A DNA stretch of 64,000 nucleotides from Brevibacillus sp. (GTDB lineage: Bacteria; Bacillota; Bacilli; Brevibacillales; Brevibacillaceae), in assembly GCA_017656235.1 (NCBI GenBank), contig JACDOF010000006.1, positions 1-64,000 of the forward strand. The letters are read 5' to 3'. Shown piece by piece: positions 48,533 to 58,446 of the stretch. Under the pieces are notes generated by a model. That model did not search any database. It was not told where the DNA came from and saw only the letters and a program-made list of their open reading frames with translations. How positions within the stretch are numbered: the stretch's first letter is position 1; each line of letters opens with the position of its first letter. Made by a program: the position numbers and the translations under genes.

Positions 48533-49564
48533 CTACTTTCCTTCAAACGCATCCGTTAGTATGCGCGATAATCCCATCGCCAAGTAGTCGAGAACAGCAA
48601 TCACCTTGGCGTAGTCGAGGCGCGTTGGTCCGAGGATGCCGACTGTGCCCACCGGTTTTCCGTCCACGTAGTAAGAAGTTGTCACGATACTGCAGTTCTT
48701 CATCACGTCGATGCTGTTTTCCTGACCGATGCGTATCATCAGCCCGGTCTCGCGGTTGTTGAACAGCTTGATGAGCTGATCGTTTTGTTCCAGAAGTTCG
48801 AACAAATCCTTTACCTTCTCTACGTCGCGGAATTCCGGCTGGTTGATAATCTTGGCCCGACCGTGCAAAAAGATGCGGTCGGTTCCCTCGTTTTTAAAAG
48901 CCTCTTCTATTGTCACCAGCATCTCCTCGTACGGCTCCACATGACGCCGCATTTCAGACGCCACTTCGCGGTAGAGGCGCTGGCGAAGCTGCCAAAGGGG
49001 CACATCCTTCAACTTGCTGTTGAGAATGTTGACCAGTTTTTCAATCTCGGACGGCGGGATGTCTTGCGGCAGATCAAGCAGGGTGTTTTCCACTCGCCCG
49101 GTATGGGTGACAACGATCGCCACCGCCTGCTGCTCATTTAACGGAACGATCTGGATATGTTTGAGGCGATGCTCAAAAATCTCCGGTCCGAGCACGACCG
49201 AAGTATAGTTGGTTACTTGTGAGAGAATCGCCGCTGTCTGCTCGATCACCTGTTCAACGTGGGTGATGCGGTCAACGAAAATCTGCTTCAGATTAGCCAG
49301 TTCTTCCTCGCTCAGATTCTGCGGTTTGATCAAGTTATCGACGTAAAAGCGATACCCTTTGGTGGAAGGGACGCGTCCGGCAGAGGTATGCGGCTGCTCC
49401 AAATAGCCCAGTTCTTCCAGGTCGGCCATCTCGTTTCGGATCGTTGCCGAACTGATCCCCAAGCCTTCACGCTTGGAAATCGTTCGCGAGCCGACAGGTT
49501 CAGCCGAACGAATGTAGTTATCTACGATCGCATGTAAAATGCATCTCTGACGGTCAGACAACAT
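48533..49564 (-). CDS. hrcA: Heat-inducible transcription repressor HrcA
   Basis: A 343-residue repressor of class I heat-shock genes. The N-terminal winged helix (LSDRQRCILHAIVDNYIRSAEPVGSRTISKREGLGISSATIRNEMADLEELGYLEQPHTSAGRVPSTKGYRFYVD) is highly conserved. The C-terminal GAF-like domain includes GPTRLDYAKVIAVLDYLA. It binds CIRCE, a copy of which lies immediately upstream, so the operon is autoregulated. ATG at 49564 is preferred to TTG at 49573. Confidence 0.97.
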   Translation of the reverse strand: MLSDRQRCILHAIVDNYIRSAEPVGSRTISKREGLGISSATIRNEMADLEELGYLEQPHTSAGRVPSTKGYRFYVDNLIKPQNLSEEELANLKQIFVDRITHVEQVIEQTAAILSQVTNYTSVVLGPEIFEHRLKHIQIVPLNEQQAVAIVVTHTGRVENTLLDLPQDIPPSEIEKLVNILNSKLKDVPLWQLRQRLYREVASEMRRHVEPYEEMLVTIEEAFKNEGTDRIFLHGRAKIINQPEFRDVEKVKDLFELLEQNDQLIKLFNNRETGLMIRIGQENSIDVMKNCSIVTTSYYVDGKPVGTVGILGPTRLDYAKVIAVLDYLAMGLSRILTDAFEGK

Positions 49565-49585
49565 GTCGCTCAACGCCCCCTTTTG

Positions 49586-49612
49586 TTAGCACTCGACGAC
49601 ATTGAGTGCTAA
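49586..49612. promoter_or_regulatory. CIRCE operator
   Basis: TTAGCACTC-N9-GAGTGCTAA is a perfect match to the CIRCE inverted repeat bound by HrcA, 21 bases before the hrcA start. Confidence 0.97.
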
Positions 49613-49629
49613 AACATACTATTAAGGTA

Positions 49630-49652
49630 ACAAGTGTACGCGCATTTGTCAA
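49630..49652 (-). promoter_or_regulatory. hrcA operon promoter region
   Basis: Minus strand: perfect -35 TTGACA (49647-49652); the -10 at 17 bases is poor (TACCTT), with AT-rich TTAATA slightly further on. CIRCE lies just downstream. Confidence 0.55.
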
Positions 49653-49694
49653 CTTTCGGCATGTGCATTTATCCAGCCTGTACGCCTGTTTTGC

Positions 49695-50840
49695 TCAGTC
49701 TCGCAAAAACTGCACAAACACTTCATTTCCGAGCGGAAGGGCCTTTCTGGTCAGACGCAAGAAACCGTCAACTTCTTCCAGCATCCCTTTGTCCTTCTGT
49801 TCACGGATAACCTGGCCAAAATCCTGCTCAACCGTCCGTCCATACCGCCGGGCAAAGCGGCCCAGATCGACACCCCTGGTCAGCCGCAGGCCGAGAATCA
49901 GCTCGTTTTCCATCGCTTCGTCCGGCTCAACGTCGTATTCTTCGACTCGCGGCAGACCGCTTGCAGTCATCTGCATGTATACGGCAAGCGGACCGGCGTT
50001 GACGTGGCGGCGTCCCTCCACGTACCCATGGGCGCCAGCGCCAAGCCCGTAATATTCGTTATTGAGCCAGTACGTCTGGTTGTGTCGGCTTTCCCGTCCC
50101 GGCCGGGCGAAGTTGCTGATCTCATACATGGCAAAGCCGCTTCCCTCCATTTTCTCAATCAGGTAGAGGTACATCGCCAGTTCATCTTCTTCACTGGGAA
50201 GCGGAAGCTGATTCTTCTGGTAGAGGGTATGGAAGAGCGTATTCTCCTCCACTTTTAGACTGTATGCAGAAAGGTGGGTAAGCGGAAGGGCCAGCGCGCG
50301 CTCAATTGATCGAGAAAAGTCCTCCAACCGCTGCTCCGGCAGGCCGAACATCAAATCGATCGAGAGATTGTCAAATCCGGCGGCCTGCGCCATGTTGACG
50401 CTCTTGTCCACCTCGTCGGCACAATGGATGCGCCCCAGTCGTTTTAACAACCGGTCGTCAAACGATTGAGCGCCAAAGCTGATTCTGTTTACACCGTACG
50501 CTTTCATCACGGCCAGCTTCTCGCGGTCGATCGTTCCCGGGTTTGCTTCCATTGAGAATTCGCAATCAGGGGCAAGGATCTGCCCCAGATGCTTTTGCAC
50601 CGATTCCAGGAAAAAAAGCATCTGCTCGCTGTCGAGGAAGGTTGGCGTTCCCCCTCCCACGTAGATCGTCTCTACCCGCTCGGGAGGATGAGCGGAAAAG
50701 GTTAGCGCCATCTCCCGCTCCAACGCCTCCAGGTAATCCCAGATCAACCGCGGGTTGTTGGTGACGAAGGAATTGAAGTCACAGTAATGACACTTGTTGG
50801 TACAAAACGGAATGTGAATGTAAACGGATTGCGGAGGCAT
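49695..50840 (-). CDS. hemW: Radical-SAM heme chaperone HemW (oxygen-independent coproporphyrinogen oxidase-like)
   Basis: A 381-residue radical-SAM protein. The cluster motif is FCTNKCHYCDFNSF (C-x3-C-x2-C), with YVGGGTPTFL, EANPGTIDREKL, RISFGAQSFDDRLLKRLGRIH and LSIDLMFGLPEQ. The gene stands in the lepA-hemW-hrcA order of Bacillales. True HemN has extra N-terminal residues; this shorter type is usually HemW, which inserts heme rather than decarboxylating coproporphyrinogen. ATG at 50840 is behind GGGAGGAG. Confidence 0.92.
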   Translation of the reverse strand: MPPQSVYIHIPFCTNKCHYCDFNSFVTNNPRLIWDYLEALEREMALTFSAHPPERVETIYVGGGTPTFLDSEQMLFFLESVQKHLGQILAPDCEFSMEANPGTIDREKLAVMKAYGVNRISFGAQSFDDRLLKRLGRIHCADEVDKSVNMAQAAGFDNLSIDLMFGLPEQRLEDFSRSIERALALPLTHLSAYSLKVEENTLFHTLYQKNQLPLPSEEDELAMYLYLIEKMEGSGFAMYEISNFARPGRESRHNQTYWLNNEYYGLGAGAHGYVEGRRHVNAGPLAVYMQMTASGLPRVEEYDVEPDEAMENELILGLRLTRGVDLGRFARRYGRTVEQDFGQVIREQKDKGMLEEVDGFLRLTRKALPLGNEVFVQFLRD

Positions 50841-50875
50841 ACTCCTCCCCCCCTTTGGTGGTGAACTGGCCAAAA

Positions 50876-50908
50876 CACGGACGACCTGACGGCATGTGGT
50901 CAGGTCGT
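50876..50908 (-). terminator. Hairpin after lepA
   Basis: ACGACCTGAC (50881-50890) pairs with GTCAGGTCGT (50899-50908); TTTTGG follows on the minus strand. Probably an intrinsic terminator or attenuator before hemW. Confidence 0.65.
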
Positions 50909-50917
50909 GCCAACGAA

Positions 50918-52735
<1,818 letters not shown>

Positions 52736-52808
52736 CTATGATTGTCCCTCCCACATCCAGTGGAAACTATGTTCCGTTCAAGCCATACAAAAAAATGCAC
52801 TAGCGATA

Positions 52809-52837
52809 ATTATAGCAAACCCCTCTGCCGCCAGCAA
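52809..52837 (-). promoter_or_regulatory. lepA promoter
   Basis: Minus strand: -35 TTGCTG (52832-52837), 17-base spacer, perfect -10 TATAAT (52809-52814). Confidence 0.65.
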
Positions 52838-52893
52838 TAGGACCGGGATGGCACCAGCATGATTCTTTTTGTTCCACGCAGCACATCTGCCCG

Positions 52894-52929
52894 CCAAAAA
52901 AGCAGGGGACCACGATGGTATCCCCTGCT
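52894..52929 (-). terminator. Terminator of the ECF sigma/anti-sigma operon
   Basis: AGCAGGGGA (52901-52909) pairs with TCCCCTGCT (52921-52929), followed by TTTTTT on the minus strand. Confidence 0.9.
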
Positions 52930-52942
52930 GGCATTCTGCTGC

Positions 52943-54019
52943 CTATTCCTTCCCTCTCTCCTGTCCCTTGGCCTGATTGCGGGCGTGCAGTTCCTTGATC
53001 AGCCGGTTATGGTCGTCAGGCGAGGCCGTCAATTCGTCCAGCTTCTTCAGGATCGACGGCGGGTACATCTGCTCCAGGCTGGTTCGGTACAGACCCCCAT
53101 CCTTGGGCATCTGGTGTCCGGTCACCTCATAGCCGCTGCCGGCCGGCTCGATCGAAAACGTCATCGGTGCACTGAAGCCGGAACCGTTTCCTTGGCTGTC
53201 ACCATCACCTACGGGAGACTCGACCAGCGCCCAGGCATAAACCGTTTTGTATCCGGGCTGTTCACTCTCGATCCCGATGATCTGGATACTGGCGTAGCGA
53301 GGTTTGCCGATCCAGGAGAAGTCTCTGTGATTGGCCGTCTCCAGGTAGGTTGTAATCAGCGGTTCGACGATCGCCTGCGTGCCTGCCGAGTATCCTTCCT
53401 TCACTTCGACAAACAGGTGGCCCAGTGGTTCGTCGGCATCGAATACCTCCAACTTCCAGATGCCTGGGGAGGGAAGGGCAAACCCAGTCACGAGATGAGC
53501 GGCTGCGTCGTACAGCGGCTTGCCCGGTTTGTAGCTGCCCAGATCGATCTGCTCACCATGTTGGCTGACGCCGGATATGTGCACCCTGTCCGTGCGAGCA
53601 TCGTCAAGAAGCCAGGTAACCCGCTGGGCCTGCTTTTCATAAAAGGAACCGCTGATGATCCGCACAGGTTTTTGGCCGTAATAGCTGAAGGCCGTGCCTT
53701 GATAGCTGCCCACGGCTAGTGGGGAGGGCTGCCACGCTGCCGCTTCTCCCGGTCTCACGGCGAAGCGATCCGACCCGGCCCCCTGCCAGCCTGCCGGATT
53801 TCCCGTCAACTGCTGCAGCGTGAGGATGACAAAAAGGGAGCAAGCAGCAAGCGCGGTACCGACCACCCAGTGAAAACCATTCCAAAACTGTGAACGATTC
53901 CGCTTTTTGGCAATTCGCTCCCGGACATGCTGCTCCATCTGCGGTGTAAAGGTGAGGTCGCGCAGGTAACGGTTATCTGCTGACTCCTTCAGCTCCCGCA
54001 GCAATTTGTCTATATCCAT
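52943..54019 (-). CDS. Probable anti-sigma factor, DUF4871-like extracellular domain
   Basis: A 358-residue single-pass membrane protein: a soluble N-terminus of about 45 residues (KLLRELKESADNRYLRDLTFTPQMEQHVRERIAKKR), one transmembrane helix (GFHWVVGTALAACSLFVILTLQQL) and a beta-rich outside domain. Gene order and overlap (10 bases) with an upstream ECF sigma factor suggest it sequesters that sigma. It lacks the HxxxCxxC zinc motif of ZAS anti-sigmas. The outer domain with repeated GKPRYASIQIIGIE, SPGIWKLEVFDADEPLG resembles DUF4871 (YhfM-like) as best I can judge. It ends at a terminator. Confidence 0.65.
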   Translation of the reverse strand: MDIDKLLRELKESADNRYLRDLTFTPQMEQHVRERIAKKRNRSQFWNGFHWVVGTALAACSLFVILTLQQLTGNPAGWQGAGSDRFAVRPGEAAAWQPSPLAVGSYQGTAFSYYGQKPVRIISGSFYEKQAQRVTWLLDDARTDRVHISGVSQHGEQIDLGSYKPGKPLYDAAAHLVTGFALPSPGIWKLEVFDADEPLGHLFVEVKEGYSAGTQAIVEPLITTYLETANHRDFSWIGKPRYASIQIIGIESEQPGYKTVYAWALVESPVGDGDSQGNGSGFSAPMTFSIEPAGSGYEVTGHQMPKDGGLYRTSLEQMYPPSILKKLDELTASPDDHNRLIKELHARNQAKGQERGKE

Positions 54020-54564
54020 CCCAGCCCCTCCTCCATCATCATTTTCTTTAACTGCTGACGGGCGCGGTGCAGCCTGGTACGTACCGCTCCTTCCGTCAAA
54101 CCCAATACAGCGGCCGTCTCCGCAATAGACAATTCCCCGTAGTAGTGCAAAACAATCACCTGTCGATGACGGAACGGCAGAGCCATGACCAAACGGGTAA
54201 CATCATCCCGGTCAAGCTTGTTCAGCGCTTCCGCTTCAACACTGGCGCCGCTCCTGCTCTCAATAACGTCCATTGGTACGATCTTGCGAAACGCCCATGA
54301 GCGCAGATATCCTTTGCACTCATTGACCGCAATCCGGTAAACCCAGGTGTGAATTGAGCTTTCCCCGCGAAAATGCGGCAAATGCCGGTACACTTTGACG
54401 AACACTTCCTGTGTGATGTCCTCGGCCAGATCGCGATCCCTTACGAAGAAGTAAACCAATCTCAGCAGCTTGGTCCCGTATTGGCGCATCAACTGTTCCA
54501 ATTGAGCTTCCGGCGTACTCGCCAAACGGTCCCACTGTTCCTGCTCATCCGACAGCTGCCACAC
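54010..54564 (-). CDS. ECF-type RNA polymerase sigma factor
   Basis: A sigma-70 group 4 protein of about 184 residues. Region 2 is LMRQYGTKLLRLVYFFVRDRDLAEDITQEVFVKVYRHLPHFRGESSIHTWVYRIAVNECKGYLR. Region 4 is VMALPFRHRQVIVLHYYGELSIAETAAVLGLTEGAVRTRLHRARQQLKKMM. The start is unclear: GTG at 54564 abuts AAGGGGG, a CTG at 54555 is ideally spaced (8 bases), and the longer frame to 54663 would cover the likely promoter. It resembles SigX/SigV-like envelope-stress sigmas and overlaps its anti-sigma gene. Confidence 0.88.
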   Translation of the reverse strand: MWQLSDEQEQWDRLASTPEAQLEQLMRQYGTKLLRLVYFFVRDRDLAEDITQEVFVKVYRHLPHFRGESSIHTWVYRIAVNECKGYLRSWAFRKIVPMDVIESRSGASVEAEALNKLDRDDVTRLVMALPFRHRQVIVLHYYGELSIAETAAVLGLTEGAVRTRLHRARQQLKKMMMEEGLGWI

Positions 54565-54597
54565 CCCCTTGCGTTGCTGTTCCTGTCTCCTGTCTAT

Positions 54598-54625
54598 AGA
54601 TACAATAACCCCACCAGCTGTTACA
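54598..54625 (-). promoter_or_regulatory. Possible autoregulatory ECF promoter
   Basis: Minus strand: TGTAAC (54620-54625), 16-base spacer, GTATCT (54598-54603), resembling ECF promoters (TGtAAC -35). It would let the sigma factor drive its own operon. Confidence 0.45.
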
Positions 54626-54695
54626 AAAAACCTGGGGAAAATCGCATGCAGGATTTTCCTCATTCAAAAAAGCAAAATCGCGTAGTCGAAGGGAT

Positions 54696-54732
54696 AGAAA
54701 AAGAGCTTAAAACGCTTCATCGTTTTAAGCTC
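54696..54732 (-). terminator. Terminator downstream of the M24 peptidase gene
   Basis: A perfect 12-base stem, GAGCTTAAAACG (54703-54714) with CGTTTTAAGCTC (54721-54732), followed by TTTTTC on the minus strand. The repeat element lies between it and the peptidase stop. Confidence 0.85.
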
Positions 54733-54771
54733 ACAGCTTGTAGACAAAGGGTGTCTGGATAGGGAGAAGCA

Positions 54772-55110
54772 GCCATTTTCCTCTTCACTCCATTGCCAAC
54801 ACGGTGCTGACCCAGTTTCAAAGCTCTCGCACGGGACGAGTGTGGGCGGTTTTTTCGCCAGCGAACGGTTTGGCCAACCTGCCAGCGAAACGGCGTATCC
54901 GCAGGGAAATCGCAGCGGCAACAGCATCACGTCGGCAGCGGGACGTCGTTTTGCCGCTGCCCCTGCGGATCGTCGTGAAGCGGTCTTGAACTGCGTCTTC
55001 GCTGGTTGGCCCCCTTACGTGAGCGCGAAAAACGCCCCACTCGTGTTCACGACACGTTGTCTTCGCTGGTCAGGCAACAGCGCGAGCAGGACGATTGGTC
55101 CCTTCGGGAC
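54772..55110. repeat. Long palindromic repeat, copy B, with nested hairpin
   Basis: 54861-54902 matches 35812-35853 at all but about two positions; 54998-55060 matches 35857-35919 closely, with a long identical run around GCGCGAAAAACGCCCCACTC. Between these arms, where copy A has only three bases, B holds about 95 extra bases that form their own hairpin: CCGCAGGG/CCCTGCGG, GCAGCGGCAA (54912-54921)/TTGCCGCTGC (54951-54960), ACGTC/GACGT. A 28-base tail (55065-55092) equals 40265-40292. The 54772-54800 flank is an inverted copy of 35677-35707. No gene is present. Confidence 0.82.
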
Positions 55111-55136
55111 ACTTTGTCTCCTGTCTGAGCTTCATC

Positions 55137-56228
55137 TCAACCGAGCACTGTCAATTCTTTTGGAAAGCTGGTCAGCACTTCAACGCCAGAATCTGTCACC
55201 AATACGTCATCCTCAATCCGGACACCGCCCCATCCCGGCAGGTAGATGCCCGGCTCGATCGTAAAGACCATGCCAGGCGCAAGCTCATCCTGATTTTCAC
55301 CGTGAACGGATGGATATTCATGCACCTCCAGCCCCATTCCGTGTCCCAGCCGGTGTATGAAGAATGAGCCATAGCCGCGATCAGCGATTAGCTGGCGAGC
55401 CGTCCGATCCAGCGAGGCAACCGAGGCACCGGGCTTGACCGCTGCTATCGCCGCCTGGTTGGCTGCCAGCACCGCTTCATACACCTCACGCTGCTTTGGC
55501 GTCACCTCACCCACGACAAACGTGCGTGTAATGTCTGAAACATAACCATCCGCCGCCACGCCCATGTCGATCAGCAGAAAATCGCCATTTTGAATGCGGC
55601 GTTGGCCGGGAACACCGTGCGGCATGGCAGAATTTTCGCCGACCAGCACCATCGTGTCAAATGACGGGCCTTCAGCCCCCAGTTTTTTCATCAGGTACTC
55701 CAGTTCGGCGACCAGCTCGGCCTCTGCTTTACCGACCGTAACGTTTTTCAGTCCCTCCTTAAGTACGAGCTCGACGAGGTGAACCGCCCGCTTGATTCGT
55801 TCGATCTCATCCGGGGACTTGCGCAGCCGAAGCGAACGGAGCACAGGTTCCACATCGAAGTACTCCTTTACCTCCAGCACAGCCGACAACTCTTCGTAGC
55901 GCGTAACGGACATGTGTTTCTTCTCAATTCCCATCCGGGTCGTACGCGGCGGAAGCGACGCTTTGACCACCTGGTACGGATCTTCCGTATCAGCGACACC
56001 GACAATGTTTCCAACGACAGACGCTTGCTTGGCCGCCTCGATATCCAAAGCAGGCACGATCAGCACCGGCTCTTCCCCCTGCGGCAGGAGAAGTCCCAGG
56101 AAGCGTTCATGTGGTTCTGTCAGAAAGCCTGTCAGGTAAAAGACGTGCTGCGGAGAGGTCAAAAGCAGCGCCTCTGCTCTCTCTTCTTCCATGAATGCGT
56201 ACAGCTTTTCCAGTCGGGTTTGGTACAT
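55137..56228 (-). CDS. M24-family Xaa-Pro aminopeptidase (YqhT-like)
   Basis: A 363-residue creatinase/prolidase-fold metallopeptidase. The N-terminal domain (RLEKLYAFMEEERAEALLLTSPQHVFYLTGF) precedes the pita-bread domain with the metal ligands: LIDMGVAADGYVSDITRTFVVG (two Asp), HRLGHGMGLEVHEYPS (His), GMVFTIEPGIYLPGWGGVRIEDDVLV (two Glu). It removes N-terminal residues before proline. It may use peptides brought in by the neighbouring ABC transporter (inference). Upstream 224 bases to oppC hold no gene. Confidence 0.9.
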   Translation of the reverse strand: MYQTRLEKLYAFMEEERAEALLLTSPQHVFYLTGFLTEPHERFLGLLLPQGEEPVLIVPALDIEAAKQASVVGNIVGVADTEDPYQVVKASLPPRTTRMGIEKKHMSVTRYEELSAVLEVKEYFDVEPVLRSLRLRKSPDEIERIKRAVHLVELVLKEGLKNVTVGKAEAELVAELEYLMKKLGAEGPSFDTMVLVGENSAMPHGVPGQRRIQNGDFLLIDMGVAADGYVSDITRTFVVGEVTPKQREVYEAVLAANQAAIAAVKPGASVASLDRTARQLIADRGYGSFFIHRLGHGMGLEVHEYPSVHGENQDELAPGMVFTIEPGIYLPGWGGVRIEDDVLVTDSGVEVLTSFPKELTVLG

Positions 56229-56452
56229 ATCCCCAGCACCTTCTCTCTAACAGAATAAACAGCCCGCATATAGGCGATAGCCCGCCTTCAATTGGCGCAT
56301 GATATACCTAACTTGCGCCACCTGTCGGCCAGACGCAGGGAACAAAGGGAGTGGAACACGATATACTCTTATCTTACCAGACTTATGCGGGCACGGCGAC
56401 AGTTCCCCCTGCCAGCAGCCATTTACCTTGCACAGCCTGGCCAATGATTTCG

Positions 56453-57340
56453 CTAGTTCTTCATGCGCGGATCAAGTGCATCGCGCAGTCCGTCACCGAC
56501 CAGGTTAAATCCAAGCACGGTGAGCATGATCGACAAGCCGGGAAAGATCACCGACCACGGGGCGTGCTGGATATACTGTCTCGAGTCAGACAGCATGACT
56601 CCCCATTCCGGCTGTGGCGGCTGTGCCCCAAGTCCCAAAAAACCCAATGCAGCCGCCTCAATGATTGCCGTGGCAATCCCCAACGTTCCGGTGACAATGA
56701 TGGGGGCGAGGCTGTTGGGAAGGATGTGGTGAAAGATAATCCGGGCGTCTCCCATCCCGATCGCCCGGGCTGCCGTCACGAAATCTTCCTGTTTCAGGCG
56801 CAGGACAATGGAGCGCACCAGACGTCCGTACGTGGGAATATTGACGATCGCAATCGCCAGCATGGCATTGTTGAGCGACGGTCCCAGTATGGCCACAATC
56901 GCTACCGCGAGCAGGATGCTGGGAAATGCCAGCATGATGTCAAACACGCGGGAAATCAGCATGTCCACCCAACGGCCGTAATAGCCGGCAAGCAGCCCCA
57001 GAACGGTTCCGGCCAGGGCGGAGCCGAGCACCGCCAAAACGCCCACTCTGAGTGAGATCTGCGCGCCATAGATTACCCGGGTAAATATGTCGCGTCCATT
57101 GTAATCGGTGCCAAACCAGTGTTCTGCAGACGGCGGTTTGTTGCGGTTGACCAATTCCCCTTTATCGTACGGATACGGGGTGATATAAGGGGCCAACAGT
57201 GCCAGCAGGATAAAAAAGACGATAATGCCAAAACCGACGACAGCCAGTTTGTTTCTGATCAGAATCCGCCACGCGTCGCGCCAAGGAGAGGAGATTGTTT
57301 CTTGCACTGGTTGGACTTTCTCAATTTGTACTTCTGCCAT
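56453..57340 (-). CDS. Peptide/nickel ABC transporter permease (DppC/OppC type)
   Basis: A 295-residue permease with a short soluble N-terminus, an OppC-N domain (DAWRILIRNKLAVVGFGIIVFFILLALLAPYITPYPYD ... HWFGTDYNGRDIFTRVIYGAQISLRVG) and six membrane segments. The EAA loop is RAIGMGDARIIFHHILPNSLAPIIV. ATG at 57340 (M3 of the frame) is chosen, 9 bases after AGGAGG. It is last in the transporter operon, 15 bases after its DppB partner. Confidence 0.93.
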   Translation of the reverse strand: MAEVQIEKVQPVQETISSPWRDAWRILIRNKLAVVGFGIIVFFILLALLAPYITPYPYDKGELVNRNKPPSAEHWFGTDYNGRDIFTRVIYGAQISLRVGVLAVLGSALAGTVLGLLAGYYGRWVDMLISRVFDIMLAFPSILLAVAIVAILGPSLNNAMLAIAIVNIPTYGRLVRSIVLRLKQEDFVTAARAIGMGDARIIFHHILPNSLAPIIVTGTLGIATAIIEAAALGFLGLGAQPPQPEWGVMLSDSRQYIQHAPWSVIFPGLSIMLTVLGFNLVGDGLRDALDPRMKN

Positions 57341-57355
57341 TTTCATCAGCCTCCT

Positions 57356-58360
57356 TTAGCGGTATCGAATGCGCGGATCGACGTAGGCGTACAACAGATC
57401 GACCAGCAGGTTGATCAGGACAAAGATAGTGGCAATCACCAGAATGCCGGACTGGATAACCGGATAATCGCGGTTCCCGATTGCCGTGTAGATATACCTG
57501 CCGACACCGGGCCAACCAAAAATCGTTTCGGTGAGGATCGCTCCCCCGATCAGCAGGCCGGTTTGCACCCCGATAATGGTTAAAATGGGGATAAACGCAT
57601 TTTTCAGAGCGTGCTTGTACACCACGAAAAACTGGCCCAGCCCCTTTGCCCGGGCGGTGCGGATGTAGTCGGAGCGCATCACCTCCAGCATGCTGGAACG
57701 GGTAATGCGGGCGATGATCGCCATCGGGATCGTGCCCAAGGCAATGCCAGGCAGGATCAGATGCTCCAGGACATCGCGCAGTTGATCCCAGCGGCCGGCC
57801 AACATGGCATCAATGATGTACAGGTGGGTAATGGGCACAACCGGATCACGCGGGTTGTCTCGTCCCACCGAGGGAAGCCACTGCAATTCCTGCGCGAATA
57901 CCCACTGCTCCATCAATCCCAGCCAGAAGACCGGCATGGAAACACCGATCAAGGCGATCAGCATGGACATGTAATCAAACCAGGAGTTTTGTTTCCAGGC
58001 GGAGATGATGCCGGCATTCACCCCGATCAAGACGGCAAACAGCATGCTCACCAATGTTAATTCGGCGGTTGCAGCCAGATACGGCAGGATCTCTTCAGCA
58101 ATTGGCGCCTTTGTGTGCAGGGAATGTCCCAAATCTCCCCTGACGATGTCAGAGAGGTAATCGAAGTACTGCACGTACCACGGATTGTACAGCCCAAGCT
58201 GCTGTCTCAGCTCTTCCAATGCTTTCGGACTGGCTTTCTCCCCCAAGATCGTCAGCGCCGGATCACCGGGGATGGCGTGGATGATTGCAAATACGATGAG
58301 CGACATTCCCAACAGAACGGGAATGAGCATGAGCAATCTGCGCACTGTGTAGGACAACAA
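57356..58360 (-). CDS. Peptide/nickel ABC transporter permease (DppB/OppB type)
   Basis: A 334-residue permease. The N-terminus LSYTVRRLLMLIPVLLGMSLIVFAIIHAIPGDPA is the OppB/DppB signature, and the EAA loop is TARAKGLGQFFVVYKHALKNAFIPILTIIG. Six membrane segments. ATG at 58366 abuts the ribosome site, so TTG at 58360 (6 bases after GAGGAG) or 58357 is more likely. A strong hairpin precedes it. Confidence 0.92.
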   Translation of the reverse strand: MLSYTVRRLLMLIPVLLGMSLIVFAIIHAIPGDPALTILGEKASPKALEELRQQLGLYNPWYVQYFDYLSDIVRGDLGHSLHTKAPIAEEILPYLAATAELTLVSMLFAVLIGVNAGIISAWKQNSWFDYMSMLIALIGVSMPVFWLGLMEQWVFAQELQWLPSVGRDNPRDPVVPITHLYIIDAMLAGRWDQLRDVLEHLILPGIALGTIPMAIIARITRSSMLEVMRSDYIRTARAKGLGQFFVVYKHALKNAFIPILTIIGVQTGLLIGGAILTETIFGWPGVGRYIYTAIGNRDYPVIQSGILVIATIFVLINLLVDLLYAYVDPRIRYR

Positions 58361-58402
58361 AGCCATCTCCTCGCTTTCCTTCGCGTTAGCCACAAATATC
58401 AG

Positions 58403-58433
58403 CAGGGTAAGAAGAGGAACTCCTCTTACCCTG
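58403..58433 (-). other. Intercistronic hairpin between substrate-binding protein and permease genes
   Basis: CAGGGTAAG (58403-58411) pairs with CTTACCCTG (58425-58433), with further AGAGGA/TCCTCT pairing. No T run follows on the minus strand. Such hairpins often protect the binding-protein mRNA so that it is made in excess of the permeases (inference). Confidence 0.6.
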
Positions 58434-58446
58434 TCCTTTTTCCTGA

